A stretch of 64,000 nt of DNA from positions 186,001-250,000 of the forward strand of contig CASECZ010000002.1 in the NCBI GenBank assembly GCA_949286725.1. The letters run 5' to 3'. Positions within the stretch are counted from its first letter, which is position 1. Each line of letters opens with the position of its first letter. Origin of the DNA: an uncultured Clostridia bacterium (GTDB lineage: Bacteria > Bacillota > Clostridia > Christensenellales > CAG-917). The notes below the pieces were generated by a model. It did no database searches, was not told the origin of the DNA, and saw nothing but the letters and a program-made list of their open reading frames with translations. Below are positions 34,217 to 42,720 of this stretch, one piece after another. Both the position numbers and the translations under genes were made by a program.

Positions 34217-35230
34217 TTATTTCAACTTGCCTTCCACGAAGTCGGCAAACACGCAATACAGTTTCGCGATTTCGTCCCCGCGCGCAAGCAGGGCGTCGCA
34301 GGTCAGGTATTCGCCCGCCGTGTAGTCGAAGGCGAAAAAGTCCTGCGAGTCGGCGTTGAAGCCGAATGACACGCCTTTCAGGGCGTCGCTGTCGAAGTTT
34401 TTGCAGAAGCAGGTTATCTGCGTCAGACGTTTGCCCACGACGGGGTTCTGTTCGTAGACGGCCTCGGTGAGCACGTTCGCGCTCTTGATGAAACGGCGCA
34501 CGCGTTTTGTCTTGACGACGAGGTGCGGAATGTCGGCGTGTTTCTTGAACGCCGAGGACAAAGCCGACGCCGCGTTGCCGAAGTTAGCGGCTCTGTTGCG
34601 CGCCGCGCTGTCCGTGCCGAGGAAGTCGGCGGCTGCCGCGGAGCAGTCCACGTCGGCGGAGGTCAAGAATTTGTACATCTTGCCGAACAGCACGTATTTT
34701 CTGTTTTCGTCGCCCATTGCCGCAGAAGGAAGAGGCAGAGGGCAGAGACGGAACCTGATTTTCTTGTCGTCCTTGCCGCGCGCTTTGTTTTTGGCGTACA
34801 GATATTCCGACGCGGTGTCGGCGGCACGCTGTCCGAACGCGAATATCAGAAGTTCGTCCTTGAAATCCTGCGAAAGGGCTTCGGCGATTTTGTAAAGCGA
34901 GTTGTCGAGCGCCGCGACGGAGAGTTCACCACCTGCCGCAAGCGACATGACGAAGGCGTTCGACAGGCGGAAGAGCATAATCGCCGTGCGGGCCGCTTCG
35001 CCGTAGGCGTTGCGCGTAAAGGCTTCCGTAAAGGGAAGGGGCGTTTCGCCGCAGTCGAGTTTGCCCGCCGCGCCGTCGTCGAACACGAACAGCACGGGGT
35101 TGTCCGCCCAGGGTTCGCAGAGCGTGTCCGCGTCGACAAAATCGAGGGAGTGTCTGCCAAGCATACAGCAGTCTGCGTTGAGTTTGTTGACTCTTTTTTT
35201 GATGCGTTTCAAGGTCGAAATGTCGTTCAT
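34217..35230 (-). CDS. Hypothetical protein in operon with ferredoxin
   Basis: 337 residues, not recognised. No signal peptide or membrane segment. It contains mixed alpha/beta sequence with several basic stretches (LKRIKKRVNKL at the N-terminus, VVKTKRVRRFIK near 245) and scattered cysteines without a CxxC motif. A strong AAGGAGG site precedes the ATG. It begins 26 bases after the end of the four-cluster ferredoxin gene, so the two are probably co-transcribed. Confidence 0.75.
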   Translation of the reverse strand: MNDISTLKRIKKRVNKLNADCCMLGRHSLDFVDADTLCEPWADNPVLFVFDDGAAGKLDCGETPLPFTEAFTRNAYGEAARTAIMLFRLSNAFVMSLAAGGELSVAALDNSLYKIAEALSQDFKDELLIFAFGQRAADTASEYLYAKNKARGKDDKKIRFRLCPLPLPSAAMGDENRKYVLFGKMYKFLTSADVDCSAAAADFLGTDSAARNRAANFGNAASALSSAFKKHADIPHLVVKTKRVRRFIKSANVLTEAVYEQNPVVGKRLTQITCFCKNFDSDALKGVSFGFNADSQDFFAFDYTAGEYLTCDALLARGDEIAKLYCVFADFVEGKLK

Positions 35231-35255
35231 AATTCCTCCTTAATCCCGCGGGAAG

Positions 35256-35633
35256 TCAGTATTCGACGACGATGGCGTCCTTTCGGCATTTGGTTGCGCA
35301 GATACCGCACCTGATGCAAAGGTCCTGACGGATTTCGAAAGGCTCCTTGACGACGCCGTCTATCGCATCTGCGGGACAGTTGCGTTTGCACAGCGTACAA
35401 CCTATGCACTTTTCGCGGTCGATGTAGACACGCTTGATCTGTTTGTGACCCTCTGCGGGGCGAATGCACTGAACGAGACAGGACTCCGCGCATTGACCGC
35501 AACCCGCGCAGGCGTCCGTAATGAAATAATAATCGCGGTCGTTTTCGCGCCTTTCCTCGATTGCGCCGACGGCACATACGAATTTGCAGTACCCGCAACC
35601 GACGCAGGCGTCTTTGTCGATGATATAAGCCAT
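35256..35633 (-). CDS. Ferredoxin-type protein with four [4Fe-4S] motifs
   Basis: 125 residues from MAYIIDKDACVGCGYC (GGGGG upstream; the longer frame lacks a site). Four complete C-x2-C-x2-C-x3-C motifs occur: CVGCGYCKFVC, CAGCGQCAESC, CIGCTLCKRNC and CIRCGICATKC. They make two tandem 8Fe-ferredoxin units. It is likely a soluble electron wire or a subunit of an oxidoreductase encoded elsewhere. It is followed by the hypothetical gene at 34217. Confidence 0.9.
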   Translation of the reverse strand: MAYIIDKDACVGCGYCKFVCAVGAIEERRENDRDYYFITDACAGCGQCAESCLVQCIRPAEGHKQIKRVYIDREKCIGCTLCKRNCPADAIDGVVKEPFEIRQDLCIRCGICATKCRKDAIVVEY

Positions 35634-35744
35634 ATTTTCCCCCTTGCGCAACACCCGTCGGGATCGCGCCACACTTATACAATACCACAATCGGCGAAAA
35701 TTTCAAGAGCTGGTTTGCCGCGCCGCCCGCGGACAGAGCGAAAA

Positions 35745-35780
35745 ACGCGCAAAAAAAAGCGGTCGCAGCAGCGTCCGCTT
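35745..35780 (-). terminator. Terminator of the XRE regulator gene
   Basis: Stem AAGCGG-A-CGC / GCG-A-CCGCTT (minus strand) with an internal A-A mismatch, followed by eight T. Confidence 0.78.
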
Positions 35781-35799
35781 GTGTGGCACGTAAAGAAAA

Positions 35800-36453
35800 T
35801 CAACCGCATTCGGAGGACTGTCGCGCGGCGTCGCGTTTGTGTTTTATCGAAGTCACGGTAAGCGTGATTGCGACGGCGTAGTAGAGCGGAATGAACAGGA
35901 AACACAGCCACGCGCCGTAGTTGTCGGGAATAAGCAGAATGCAGACTTCAAACACCAAAACGCAGATTATCGGCACGTTTATGAAGTATAAAATCCACGT
36001 TTTGCCGAAAACGCCGTAGTAGCGCAGTCCGAATATCAGAGGAGCGAGAATGGGCAGGGCAAACCATATCACCCATATGTGTTCCACCTGTGACACCAGC
36101 GACGAGAACACGACGCCTATTGCCAGACACAGCGCGGCGCAGACGAAGAAGGCGAACAGACACATCGACCGTGCGAGTTTTTTGCGTTGTGCCATTTGCA
36201 GGGCGCGGCTGTCGGCGAGTTCGTTGACGCGGATTTCTCCCGCAGGCTCGACGGGTCGGCGCAACAGGTCGTCCGTCGAAACGTTGTACAGCTCGGCAAG
36301 CGCGACCACCGTGTCGAGGTCGGGGCGGCTTTCTCCGCGTTCCCATTTTGAGACCGCCTGCCGCGTGACGAAAAGACGCTCGGCAAGTTGTTCCTGCGTC
36401 AGCCCCGCGGCTTTGCGCAGTTCCACCAGATTTTGCGAAACGGGAAGGTCCAT
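35800..36453 (-). CDS. XRE-family regulator with membrane domain
   Basis: 217 residues from MDLPVSQNLVELRKAAG; GAGAGGAG precedes this ATG. An N-terminal helix-turn-helix (about 6-62: TQEQLAERLFVTRQAVSKWERGE) is followed by a linker and four hydrophobic segments between about 95 and 205. Regulators of this layout tie DNA binding to the membrane. The target is unknown; the divergent esterase gene at 36619 is a candidate. It has a SigA-type promoter upstream. Confidence 0.85.
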   Translation of the reverse strand: MDLPVSQNLVELRKAAGLTQEQLAERLFVTRQAVSKWERGESRPDLDTVVALAELYNVSTDDLLRRPVEPAGEIRVNELADSRALQMAQRKKLARSMCLFAFFVCAALCLAIGVVFSSLVSQVEHIWVIWFALPILAPLIFGLRYYGVFGKTWILYFINVPIICVLVFEVCILLIPDNYGAWLCFLFIPLYYAVAITLTVTSIKHKRDAARQSSECG

Positions 36454-36470
36454 ATTTTCTCCTCTCAACG

Positions 36471-36498
36471 ATTATACCATTTTTGCGCGCGGTTTCAA
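36471..36498 (-). promoter_or_regulatory. Promoter of the XRE regulator gene
   Basis: Minus strand TTGAAA (36493-36498), 16 bases, TATAAT (36471-36476). Confidence 0.7.
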
Positions 36499-36618
36499 TC
36501 GACATACGCAAAAAAAACAGTCCGCTTTGCGCAACCGTCGGTTGCAATGCGCCCTTGCAACCGCGCGTGGCTTGTCGTCACCTTTTTGCGGGCGGTATCA
36601 TTGCCGCGGAGGCAAGAT

Positions 36619-37770
36619 ATGGACAAAAAGAAATTTGCAACGAAATTCGCGGTATCGTTTGCGGTCGTGGCAGTCAGCGTAGCGGCATATCTGGCGTTCG
36701 GATTTTTCTTCGATGTATTCGCCGAGGCAACGCCGTTGCTTCTCATTCCCGTCATAGTCATACCCGTAATCGCCTGTGACAAAGTGCGCGTCACGTTGCG
36801 CGCCGCCGTCGCCGCAAGCACGGTTCTGGTCGTGCTTTCCGTTGCGGCGTTCTGTGCCGTGGGCGTGCTCGCGCAGCCCGTCAAAGGCGAAGAGATATGT
36901 TGCGGCACGACGGAGAAGTTCACCTATTCGCGGCAGTTCATGCGCGACAACTACGACATCGACCAGCGCGTGGTAATCGAGGTATGGTTGCCCGAAGGTT
37001 ACGATGCGCAAAAAAGTTATCCCGTCATATACGTGCTGGACGGCGACAGTCTGTTCGAGGCTACGGCGGGCAGCGCGTCCCAGGCCTGCGCTCGCGGCGA
37101 CGGCGACGCGATTGTGGTGGGCATAGGCTACGGATATCTCAATCCGTCCTTTGCGCGCGGGGGTATCGTCTGGCAGGACACCGAACATTTGCGCGGACGG
37201 TGGCGCGATTTCTGTTTTGCCGACGATACGCAGGCAGGATACATGCCGGGTACGACCTTCGGCGGCGACACCAAACGCGGGGCGGAATACACTTCCTTCA
37301 TAACGGATACGCTCGTGCCCGACATCCGCGCAAAGTATTCCGTCGACCCGCTTTCGAGCACGATATTCGGGCACTCGCTGGGCGGCGGACTGGCGGCGTA
37401 CTTTATGACGCAGTACGACCCCGCGCTGGGCGAGAACAACGCCTTTACGGATTTTGTCATCGTCGACAACGGGTATCTCGACTATTACAACCGAAAACTC
37501 GCCGACTTCGAAACCGCGATGACTGCCGCGGGCGGCGCGACGTATTCGCCCGTTACCGTGTACAGAATATGGGGAGGCGCCGTAAACCCCGAGGGAGATG
37601 CGGAACAGGTCGATACGGCGCGGAAACTTGTCGAGTTCGGCTACGACGGACTGACGAGTATTTACTGGCAACCCGACGGGGCAAACCACGGCGACACACA
37701 GACGATAGGCATAGACTGCGCCGTCAAAGTGACGCTCGACCTTCCCGTGCAAACGACTTCCGTGGACTGA
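36619..37770 (+). CDS. Membrane-anchored esterase (EstD/Fes-type alpha/beta hydrolase)
   Basis: 383 residues from ATG 36619 (CGGAGG). Three hydrophobic segments in the first 90 residues anchor the protein. The catalytic part has YPVIYVLDGDSLF, VVGIGYG and FGHSLGGGLAAYF with the nucleophilic serine, and ANHGDT with the probable histidine near the end, as in the putative-esterase family (PF00756). Substrates of the family include siderophores, acylated sugars and formylglutathione. It probably faces outward. Divergent from the XRE regulator. Confidence 0.82.
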   Translation: MDKKKFATKFAVSFAVVAVSVAAYLAFGFFFDVFAEATPLLLIPVIVIPVIACDKVRVTLRAAVAASTVLVVLSVAAFCAVGVLAQPVKGEEICCGTTEKFTYSRQFMRDNYDIDQRVVIEVWLPEGYDAQKSYPVIYVLDGDSLFEATAGSASQACARGDGDAIVVGIGYGYLNPSFARGGIVWQDTEHLRGRWRDFCFADDTQAGYMPGTTFGGDTKRGAEYTSFITDTLVPDIRAKYSVDPLSSTIFGHSLGGGLAAYFMTQYDPALGENNAFTDFVIVDNGYLDYYNRKLADFETAMTAAGGATYSPVTVYRIWGGAVNPEGDAEQVDTARKLVEFGYDGLTSIYWQPDGANHGDTQTIGIDCAVKVTLDLPVQTTSVD

Positions 37771-37795
37771 CCGAGAATTGTTTTCCCCGGTCAGG

Positions 37796-37824
37796 AAAAA
37801 CCCGCACCCGGTGTGCGGGTTTTT
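37796..37824. terminator. Terminator after esterase gene
   Basis: Perfect 12-bp stem AAAAACCCGCAC / GTGCGGGTTTTT with 5-base loop; usable from both sides. Confidence 0.9.
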
Positions 37825-37861
37825 CGTGCGCGAGGAGGCGAACGCGCACATAAAACCATCG

Positions 37862-38191
37862 TCAGTAAAAGGGGTAGTAACACGAATAGCCGCGACAGCC
37901 GCACCCTCTGCCGTCGAACGCGGTGACGACGAACCCGCACCCGCAGGAGTTGCCGCAACGCGGACAACCGCACCCGCACCGCGGAGCGCACAGGCGGCAA
38001 AGGCAAAGCGCGGACAAAAGCGCGGCGCACGGATTGCACGCGCACCCGCAACAGCCGCATATCCCGCAGTCGGGACGGACGTACTTCGTTATGCGCGGTT
38101 CGGACACTTCTGTCACCGCAGGGTTGCTTCGGGCGAGCGGGGTCGACCCGCCCGCCTCGTAGATTTCGGAAACATTCGTCAGGGTTTTCAT
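37862..38191 (-). CDS. Small cysteine-rich protein (19 Cys) in DUF11 operon
   Basis: 109 residues. The first 38 are ordinary; then 19 cysteines follow in about 60 residues, mostly as CxC, CC and CxxC (CGICGCCGCAC, CGCGCPRC, CGCGF), ending in an aromatic YSCYYPFY. No signal peptide. The ATG lies one base after the stop of the DUF11 gene, with no own Shine-Dalgarno site, so it depends on coupled translation. Cysteine-rich, signal-less proteins occur in spore coats, where they are cross-linked; that role is inferred from the operon promoter. Confidence 0.68.
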   Translation of the reverse strand: MKTLTNVSEIYEAGGSTPLARSNPAVTEVSEPRITKYVRPDCGICGCCGCACNPCAALLSALCLCRLCAPRCGCGCPRCGNSCGCGFVVTAFDGRGCGCRGYSCYYPFY

Positions 38192-38192
38192 A

Positions 38193-38966
38193 TCAGTTTA
38201 CGGTCACGGAGAACACGACGGTGGTGCTTTCGCCTTCGCCGAGGTCTTTGAGAGGGAAGCCGACCTGAGGGTCGTAGCCCGCCTTGGATATGCCGTCGAT
38301 TCTTACGCTGTCGGGTATAAACGCGGTGCCCGAAGGCGGCGCGTCCTTGAACACGAGGTTGCTTTGCGCAAGCGAACCCGTGTTGGTGACGACGGAAGTG
38401 TAGGTCAGTTCGTCGCCTTTGTTCGCGTAGTTTTTGTCAACGCTTTTTACCACGCTCATATTGTCCTTGACGACGGGTATGGTTATGAGGTTGGTACGCG
38501 CGGCGAAGTCCGCTTTACCGCGCGCGGGGTCCATAACCGAGTACGTCATCGCGGCGTCGTTGAGGATGTTTTTTTCGGGCGTGATTGCTCCCGCTTCGAT
38601 GATATAGGTTATCGTCGCGATTTCGGAGGGATTGAGGTCGGGTATCGGAATGCCCGCTTTCATATCGTACACAGGTTGAGAAACGCCGTTTACGGTGACT
38701 GTTCCGTCGATATATTTTCCCCCTTCGGTCATAAAGTCTTTCAGCAGAATTTCTGAAAGGAGTATGGCGGAATTGTTTGTCAGTACGATGGTCTGCGTCG
38801 CGCGCTCGCCCTCTCGCATAAAAGCCTTGTCCGAGGCTTTGGTGCGAAGCACGGCGTCGAAGAGGTTTTCCGTCTGCACTTCGTTGCTAACGCTTTCCGC
38901 AGGCACTTTGGTCTGGTCGGGCAGCGTATAATCGTAATTTACGGTTGCTGTATTTGTGATAATCAT
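38193..38966 (-). CDS. DUF11-repeat protein without signal peptide (short)
   Basis: 257 residues, beta-rich. It has two DUF11-type units: one around LRTKASDKAFMREGERATQT, and a second around MSVVKSVDKNYANKGDELTY followed by FKDAPPSGTAFIPDSVRIDG and VVFSVTVN. These units are Ig-like and usually form stalks on surface proteins. There is no signal peptide, membrane segment or sorting motif. It starts 10 bases after the longer DUF11 gene and is coupled to the cysteine-rich gene. Confidence 0.78.
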   Translation of the reverse strand: MIITNTATVNYDYTLPDQTKVPAESVSNEVQTENLFDAVLRTKASDKAFMREGERATQTIVLTNNSAILLSEILLKDFMTEGGKYIDGTVTVNGVSQPVYDMKAGIPIPDLNPSEIATITYIIEAGAITPEKNILNDAAMTYSVMDPARGKADFAARTNLITIPVVKDNMSVVKSVDKNYANKGDELTYTSVVTNTGSLAQSNLVFKDAPPSGTAFIPDSVRIDGISKAGYDPQVGFPLKDLGEGESTTVVFSVTVN

Positions 38967-38976
38967 ATTTTTCTCC

Positions 38977-40683
38977 TTAATTTTGATTTATTGTCACACG
39001 GAAAGTCAGCGTTCGTACGCTGCCTACCGCCAACGTGCCGAGGTTCACTCCGTCGGCGGGGTTCACGCCCGCATACGGCACACCGTCGACAGTCAGCGAG
39101 TTTTCGACAAACGAAGTACCGCTCGGCGCGCCGTCCGTAAAAACGACGTCCTCGGCGGCAAGGTTGCCCGTGTTTGCCACGGTGAACGAATAGGTCAGTT
39201 CGTCGCCGCTTTCGGCGTAGTTCTTGTCGACGGATTTCGACACGAAAACCTTGTTGTACACGATGTAGACGGGCACGTCGTTGGACTTTGCCGAAGCGGA
39301 CACCGTGATGCCGACAAAAGGCGAGAACTCGTAGTTCGCCGTCGCGCTGTTTACCGTGGGGTTCACCGAAGGCAGGGAACTTGCAACGGCGGTGTAAGTC
39401 ACGGTTGCCGTTGCCCCTGCCGCAACGGAGGCAATCGAAACAGGAAATCCGCCTGCATACTGAACTCCGTTCACCTTTATCGACCCTGCTTTCAATGCCG
39501 TTCCCGCCGCCATGGGGTCGGACACCGATACGTTCACGGCGTCGGTGGTGCCCGTGTTGCGAACGGTCAGGGTGTAACCTATCTCGTTGCCGTACGCCAC
39601 GAAAGAACGGTCGGCGGATTTTGCCAGTTGCAGGTTTGCGCCCTTGCTGTCAATCTGAATGGCGAGCGCGTTTGTCACGTACAGGTCGCCCGACGTCGTA
39701 AGCCGTATAAGGGCGGATGTCTGACCCGTCTGCAACAATGGCGTGAGGTCGACGGCGGTTATGTCCCACCCCTGCCTGCACGCCGAGGTGTTTTGTCCCG
39801 TTGCCGCCACGGCGTTGCGGGTGCCGAACGTGCCGCTCGTGTCGAGCAAACCCGACGAGTTGTTGATTTGCGATGCGAAGAAATTGTTTACGGGATTGTT
39901 GGGACCCGACAACGAAGAGAGATTTGCCGCGGTCTTGCCGAACTGCATTTTGTCGCCGTCGATGACGGCGTCGCCCTCTTGCGCCGACACGAAGATTTTT
40001 CCGCTGACGGGCAGGGTTTCGGGGGTCAGAAATCCCGATACGGTGATGTCGGTACTGCCTGCGGCGAGAGATACCGCCGTGCCGCCGCACCACAGGGTCA
40101 GACTTCTCAAAGGTGCGGCGGAGTCCTCGTAGACGACGGCAAGCGTCCAGCCTGCGTGGTTGGTGTCCGACGAGAGTGAAGAAGGGTTGGCAATCAGCGC
40201 GGGAACTTTCTTTACGGAATACACGCCGTTTCCCGCCGCGCGCACGGCGGCGGTCACGTCCTTTGAGCGCACGTAAAATCCGAGCGTCGACGTGCCCGCG
40301 GGCAAAAGCAGATTGTTGCGCGTGGCGGCATCGCCCGACAAGTTGAAAGACGATATCGGCGTGCCGAACACGATTTCGTTGTCCGTTGAAGAAGAGATGT
40401 CGACCGAACCGTATTTGTACAGCCCGCCCCAGATCAGTTCGGCGTACAGGACGTATGCTCCCGCGGGTAAGGAGAGCGTGGCAGCCGACCCGTTCAGCCT
40501 GTAATCGAGGGTTGTACCCTTGGGATAACCCGTCACCTGCAAGGAGGTGTCGAGGGAAGAGAAAACGGCAATCGAGCCGAGGTAGCCTCCTCCGCTTGCG
40601 GTTGCGGGCGCGAGCCCGAGTGTGTTGCCCGTAAAGACGGTGCCGCCCTGTCGGACGGTGGAAAATCGTTTGATAATCGCCAT
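38977..40683 (-). CDS. DUF11-repeat protein without signal peptide (long)
   Basis: 568 residues. The N-terminus MAIIKRFSTVRQGGTVFTGN is not a signal peptide; I know this opening from a group of clostridial and Paenibacillus DUF11 proteins. A jelly-roll-like region (about 1-340, LYAELIWGGLY, GWDITAVDLTPLL) is followed by two DUF11 units (about 350-455 and 465-568) with SKSVDKNYAESGDELTYSF. A SigK-like -10 lies upstream and an AGG site before the ATG. I infer a spore-surface or mother-cell product; a non-classically released adhesin is the alternative. Confidence 0.8.
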   Translation of the reverse strand: MAIIKRFSTVRQGGTVFTGNTLGLAPATASGGGYLGSIAVFSSLDTSLQVTGYPKGTTLDYRLNGSAATLSLPAGAYVLYAELIWGGLYKYGSVDISSSTDNEIVFGTPISSFNLSGDAATRNNLLLPAGTSTLGFYVRSKDVTAAVRAAGNGVYSVKKVPALIANPSSLSSDTNHAGWTLAVVYEDSAAPLRSLTLWCGGTAVSLAAGSTDITVSGFLTPETLPVSGKIFVSAQEGDAVIDGDKMQFGKTAANLSSLSGPNNPVNNFFASQINNSSGLLDTSGTFGTRNAVAATGQNTSACRQGWDITAVDLTPLLQTGQTSALIRLTTSGDLYVTNALAIQIDSKGANLQLAKSADRSFVAYGNEIGYTLTVRNTGTTDAVNVSVSDPMAAGTALKAGSIKVNGVQYAGGFPVSIASVAAGATATVTYTAVASSLPSVNPTVNSATANYEFSPFVGITVSASAKSNDVPVYIVYNKVFVSKSVDKNYAESGDELTYSFTVANTGNLAAEDVVFTDGAPSGTSFVENSLTVDGVPYAGVNPADGVNLGTLAVGSVRTLTFRVTINQN

Positions 40684-40722
40684 ATTGTCCTGCCTGAATT
40701 TATGTACGCGGCGACTTCACTA

Positions 40723-40731
40723 TACAGTATG
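40723..40731 (-). promoter_or_regulatory. Candidate SigK-type -10 of the DUF11 operon
   Basis: Minus strand CATACTGTA matches the SigK -10 pattern CATANNNTA, with an AC dinucleotide about 18 bases upstream as the short -35. It lies about 40 bases before the ATG. One element only, so moderate support. Confidence 0.5.
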
Positions 40732-40793
40732 ACGCGTGGTGCGGGCGAGGTGCAAGAAAAAACGGATTGCGCAAAAACCGCACAATTAAAAAC

Positions 40794-40821
40794 AAAATCC
40801 GCACGATTAAGTGCGGATTTT
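40794..40821 (-). terminator. Terminator of spo0A
   Basis: 11-bp stem AAAATCCGCAC / GTGCGGATTTT with 6-base loop, then TGTTTTTAA on the minus strand. Confidence 0.85.
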
Positions 40822-40893
40822 GTCTGACACCGTGTTCCGTGATTTGTGTTTGCGGCGTCGGGGGAGGGTTTATGGTGTTGGGGTTTCCCTCGT

Positions 40894-41652
40894 TTATGCT
40901 CCTTCCAACAGCATCTTGTCCGCGACGAGCGCGATGAATTCGCCGTTGGTCGGTTTTTCGTTGGCGGAGTAGATTTTCATCCCGAAAATCTGGTTGATGT
41001 TTTCGATTTTGCCTCTGTTCCACGCCACCTCTATCGCGTGCCTTATCGCGCGTTCCACCTTGGAGGCGGTGGTGTTGAAAGTCTGCGCGATGGACGGGTA
41101 GAGTTTCTTGGTTATGGAGTTGATTATCTCGGGGTCGTCCACCGTTATCTTTATGGCTTCGCGCAGGAACTGATATCCTTTGATGTGCGCGGGTATGCCC
41201 ACCGAAATGAAGAGGTTTGCGATTTTCTCGTCCAGCGAGCGGTTCCGCCTTTGCGGCTGAGAAGTCACGGCGCGCGCGGCAGGCGCGCTTTCCTCGCCCG
41301 AAAATTCGTCCAGCGTTTTGAGCAACACGTCGAAGTTGAAGGGTTTTGCGAGGAAATATCTTGCGCCGTAGCGCAATGCCTTTTGCACAAAGCCGTCGGT
41401 GTTCAGTTGCGACATCATAATCACCGTGGGTCTTTGCGTTTTGATTGCGCCGAGCACGCCGAAGCCGTCCAGTTCCGGCATCACTATATCCAGCAAAAGG
41501 AAGTCGGGGTTGTATCGTTCCACGAGCGAGAGCGCCTGCACGCCGTTTTCGGCGGTGCCTACGACTTCGTAGTTGCCTTTGCTTCCGAAAAACTCTTTGA
41601 GACTGAGCACCAGTCCCGCGTTGTCATCGGCGATAACGATGGATTTTTTCAT
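40894..41652 (-). CDS. spo0A: Sporulation master response regulator Spo0A
   Basis: 252 residues from MKKSIVIADDNAG (GGAGG 5 bases upstream). The receiver domain (1-120) has the acidic pair DD at 9-10, the phosphorylation site in LLLDIVMPELDG and the lysine of FLAKPFNFD. The C-terminal effector (about 145-252) carries the Spo0A helix-turn-helix SIAQTFNTTASKVERAIRHAIEVAW. Phosphorylated Spo0A binds 0A boxes and starts sporulation. Monocistronic here. Confidence 0.97.
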   Translation of the reverse strand: MKKSIVIADDNAGLVLSLKEFFGSKGNYEVVGTAENGVQALSLVERYNPDFLLLDIVMPELDGFGVLGAIKTQRPTVIMMSQLNTDGFVQKALRYGARYFLAKPFNFDVLLKTLDEFSGEESAPAARAVTSQPQRRNRSLDEKIANLFISVGIPAHIKGYQFLREAIKITVDDPEIINSITKKLYPSIAQTFNTTASKVERAIRHAIEVAWNRGKIENINQIFGMKIYSANEKPTNGEFIALVADKMLLEGA

Positions 41653-42098
41653 TTTTTCCTCCAAAATGTGGTAAATTTATTGTAGCATAGTCAAAATTCG
41701 TACATTAAAGCGGAAACGCTCGTATTTTCCTGCTTTTTGTCGAGTTTTCGGAGTTCGTGTCTTATGATAAGGCTGATTTGCGGACAACCTTTCCGCGCGT
41801 AGAATATAGCAAATTTCACCAATATTTTTCAACAATTATTTTCACCAATTTTCAATTCGGTATATTTAGTTTTTTCATACGGGGCGGCACACCAAATGTT
41901 GGGCGGGTACATATGGCGCGCAAAAGTCGGGGGCGGACTTTTTTCGGTAAAGACGGGTGCAGAAGCCACGCGAATTATGCGCAAAGTTTCGACATAATCC
42001 GCACGAGGTGACGACTGCACGCATGGGCGCGGAGAGCGGATTTGTCCGAATGGGGCGTATATAAATTATTTTTCTTTTCAAAATGTAGACGAAAACAG
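41653..42098. other. Long intergenic region between spo0A and the zinc-ribbon gene
   Basis: No supported gene. It holds two near-matches to the 0A box (TTTTTGTCGAG at about 41735-41745 and TTTCGACA at 41987-41994) and a terminator-like hairpin at 41922-41944 (7-bp stem, T6) with no gene in front of it. An 84-codon ORF at 41757 lacks a ribosome-binding site. Confidence 0.6.
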
Positions 42099-42127
42099 TT
42101 TACATCTCTGCATCTTATAAATATAAT
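42099..42127 (+). promoter_or_regulatory. SigA-type promoter of the zinc-ribbon gene
   Basis: TTTACA (42099-42104), 17 bases, TATAAT (42122-42127). Confidence 0.8.
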
Positions 42128-42156
42128 ATATGAAAAATTCTGTCAGCGAGGAAAGT

Positions 42157-42642
42157 ATGGCAAAATACAAAAAGTGCCCGCGTTGCGAACTGAACTGGAT
42201 ACCCGTAGACGAAGAACTTTGCGAGGTCTGCAAAGCAGAACTCGGCAAAGCGAGCTCCATCAGTCTGATTGAAGAAGACGACGACATCAACTACGAAGAA
42301 GAGAGAATTTGTCCTATCTGCAAGGTGAATTATCTTTCCGACGACGAGGACATCTGTCCCGCGTGCAAGCTCGACCAGGCAAACAAAAAAGTCGACAAAA
42401 CCGAAGAGGACGACGAAGAAGGTTGGAAGGAGTTCGTCGAGGACGATGCGGACGACGCGGCGCTCGACGAGGACGACGAAATTTCGCTGTCTATGTTGCA
42501 GGAAGAGGAAGAAGAGGGTCTCGACGACGAGGAAGAAGAACCCATCGACGACGTCGACGACTTCGACGAGTCGATCACTGATTTCGACGAGTCCGACTTC
42601 GACGAGGACGAAGAAGAGGAAAGCGACGAGGACGACGTATGA
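42157..42642 (+). CDS. Acidic double zinc-ribbon protein
   Basis: 161 residues from MAKYKKCPRCELNW (GAGG 6-9 bases upstream); an earlier in-frame ATG at 42130 lies too near the -10. Four C-x2-C pairs (CPRC, CEVC, CPIC, CPAC) in the first 85 residues form two zinc ribbons. The remainder is extremely acidic, with long D/E runs and DFDESxxDFDESDFDED repeats. No known function; nucleic-acid-mimic or protein-binding roles are guesses. Own promoter and terminator. Confidence 0.82.
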   Translation: MAKYKKCPRCELNWIPVDEELCEVCKAELGKASSISLIEEDDDINYEEERICPICKVNYLSDDEDICPACKLDQANKKVDKTEEDDEEGWKEFVEDDADDAALDEDDEISLSMLQEEEEEGLDDEEEEPIDDVDDFDESITDFDESDFDEDEEEESDEDDV

Positions 42643-42645
42643 CGC

Positions 42646-42673
42646 AAAGCAACGGCAAGTCCGTTGCTTTTTT
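42646..42673 (+). terminator. Terminator after zinc-ribbon gene
   Basis: 10-bp stem AAAGCAACGG / CCGTTGCTTT with 5-base loop and T6, only about 50 bases before proS. Confidence 0.9.
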
Positions 42674-42720
42674 CATCGTTTGGTGGTAGTATGTTCCTAC
42701 CGCGAATATATGGAGTGCAT

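Noticed and set aside
41733-41994. 0A boxes for Spo0A autoregulation
   Set aside because: TTTTTGTCGAG and TTTCGACA are each close to the consensus, but short motifs like these are expected by chance; kept only as a note in the intergenic entry.
41757-42011. 84-codon plus-strand ORF upstream of the zinc-ribbon gene
   Set aside because: No ribosome site, odd composition, contains the orphan hairpin, and resembles no known protein.
42643-42720. T-box or other leader regulation of proS
   Set aside because: Only about 50 bases separate the previous terminator from the ATG, too short for a T-box, and no T-box core sequence is present.
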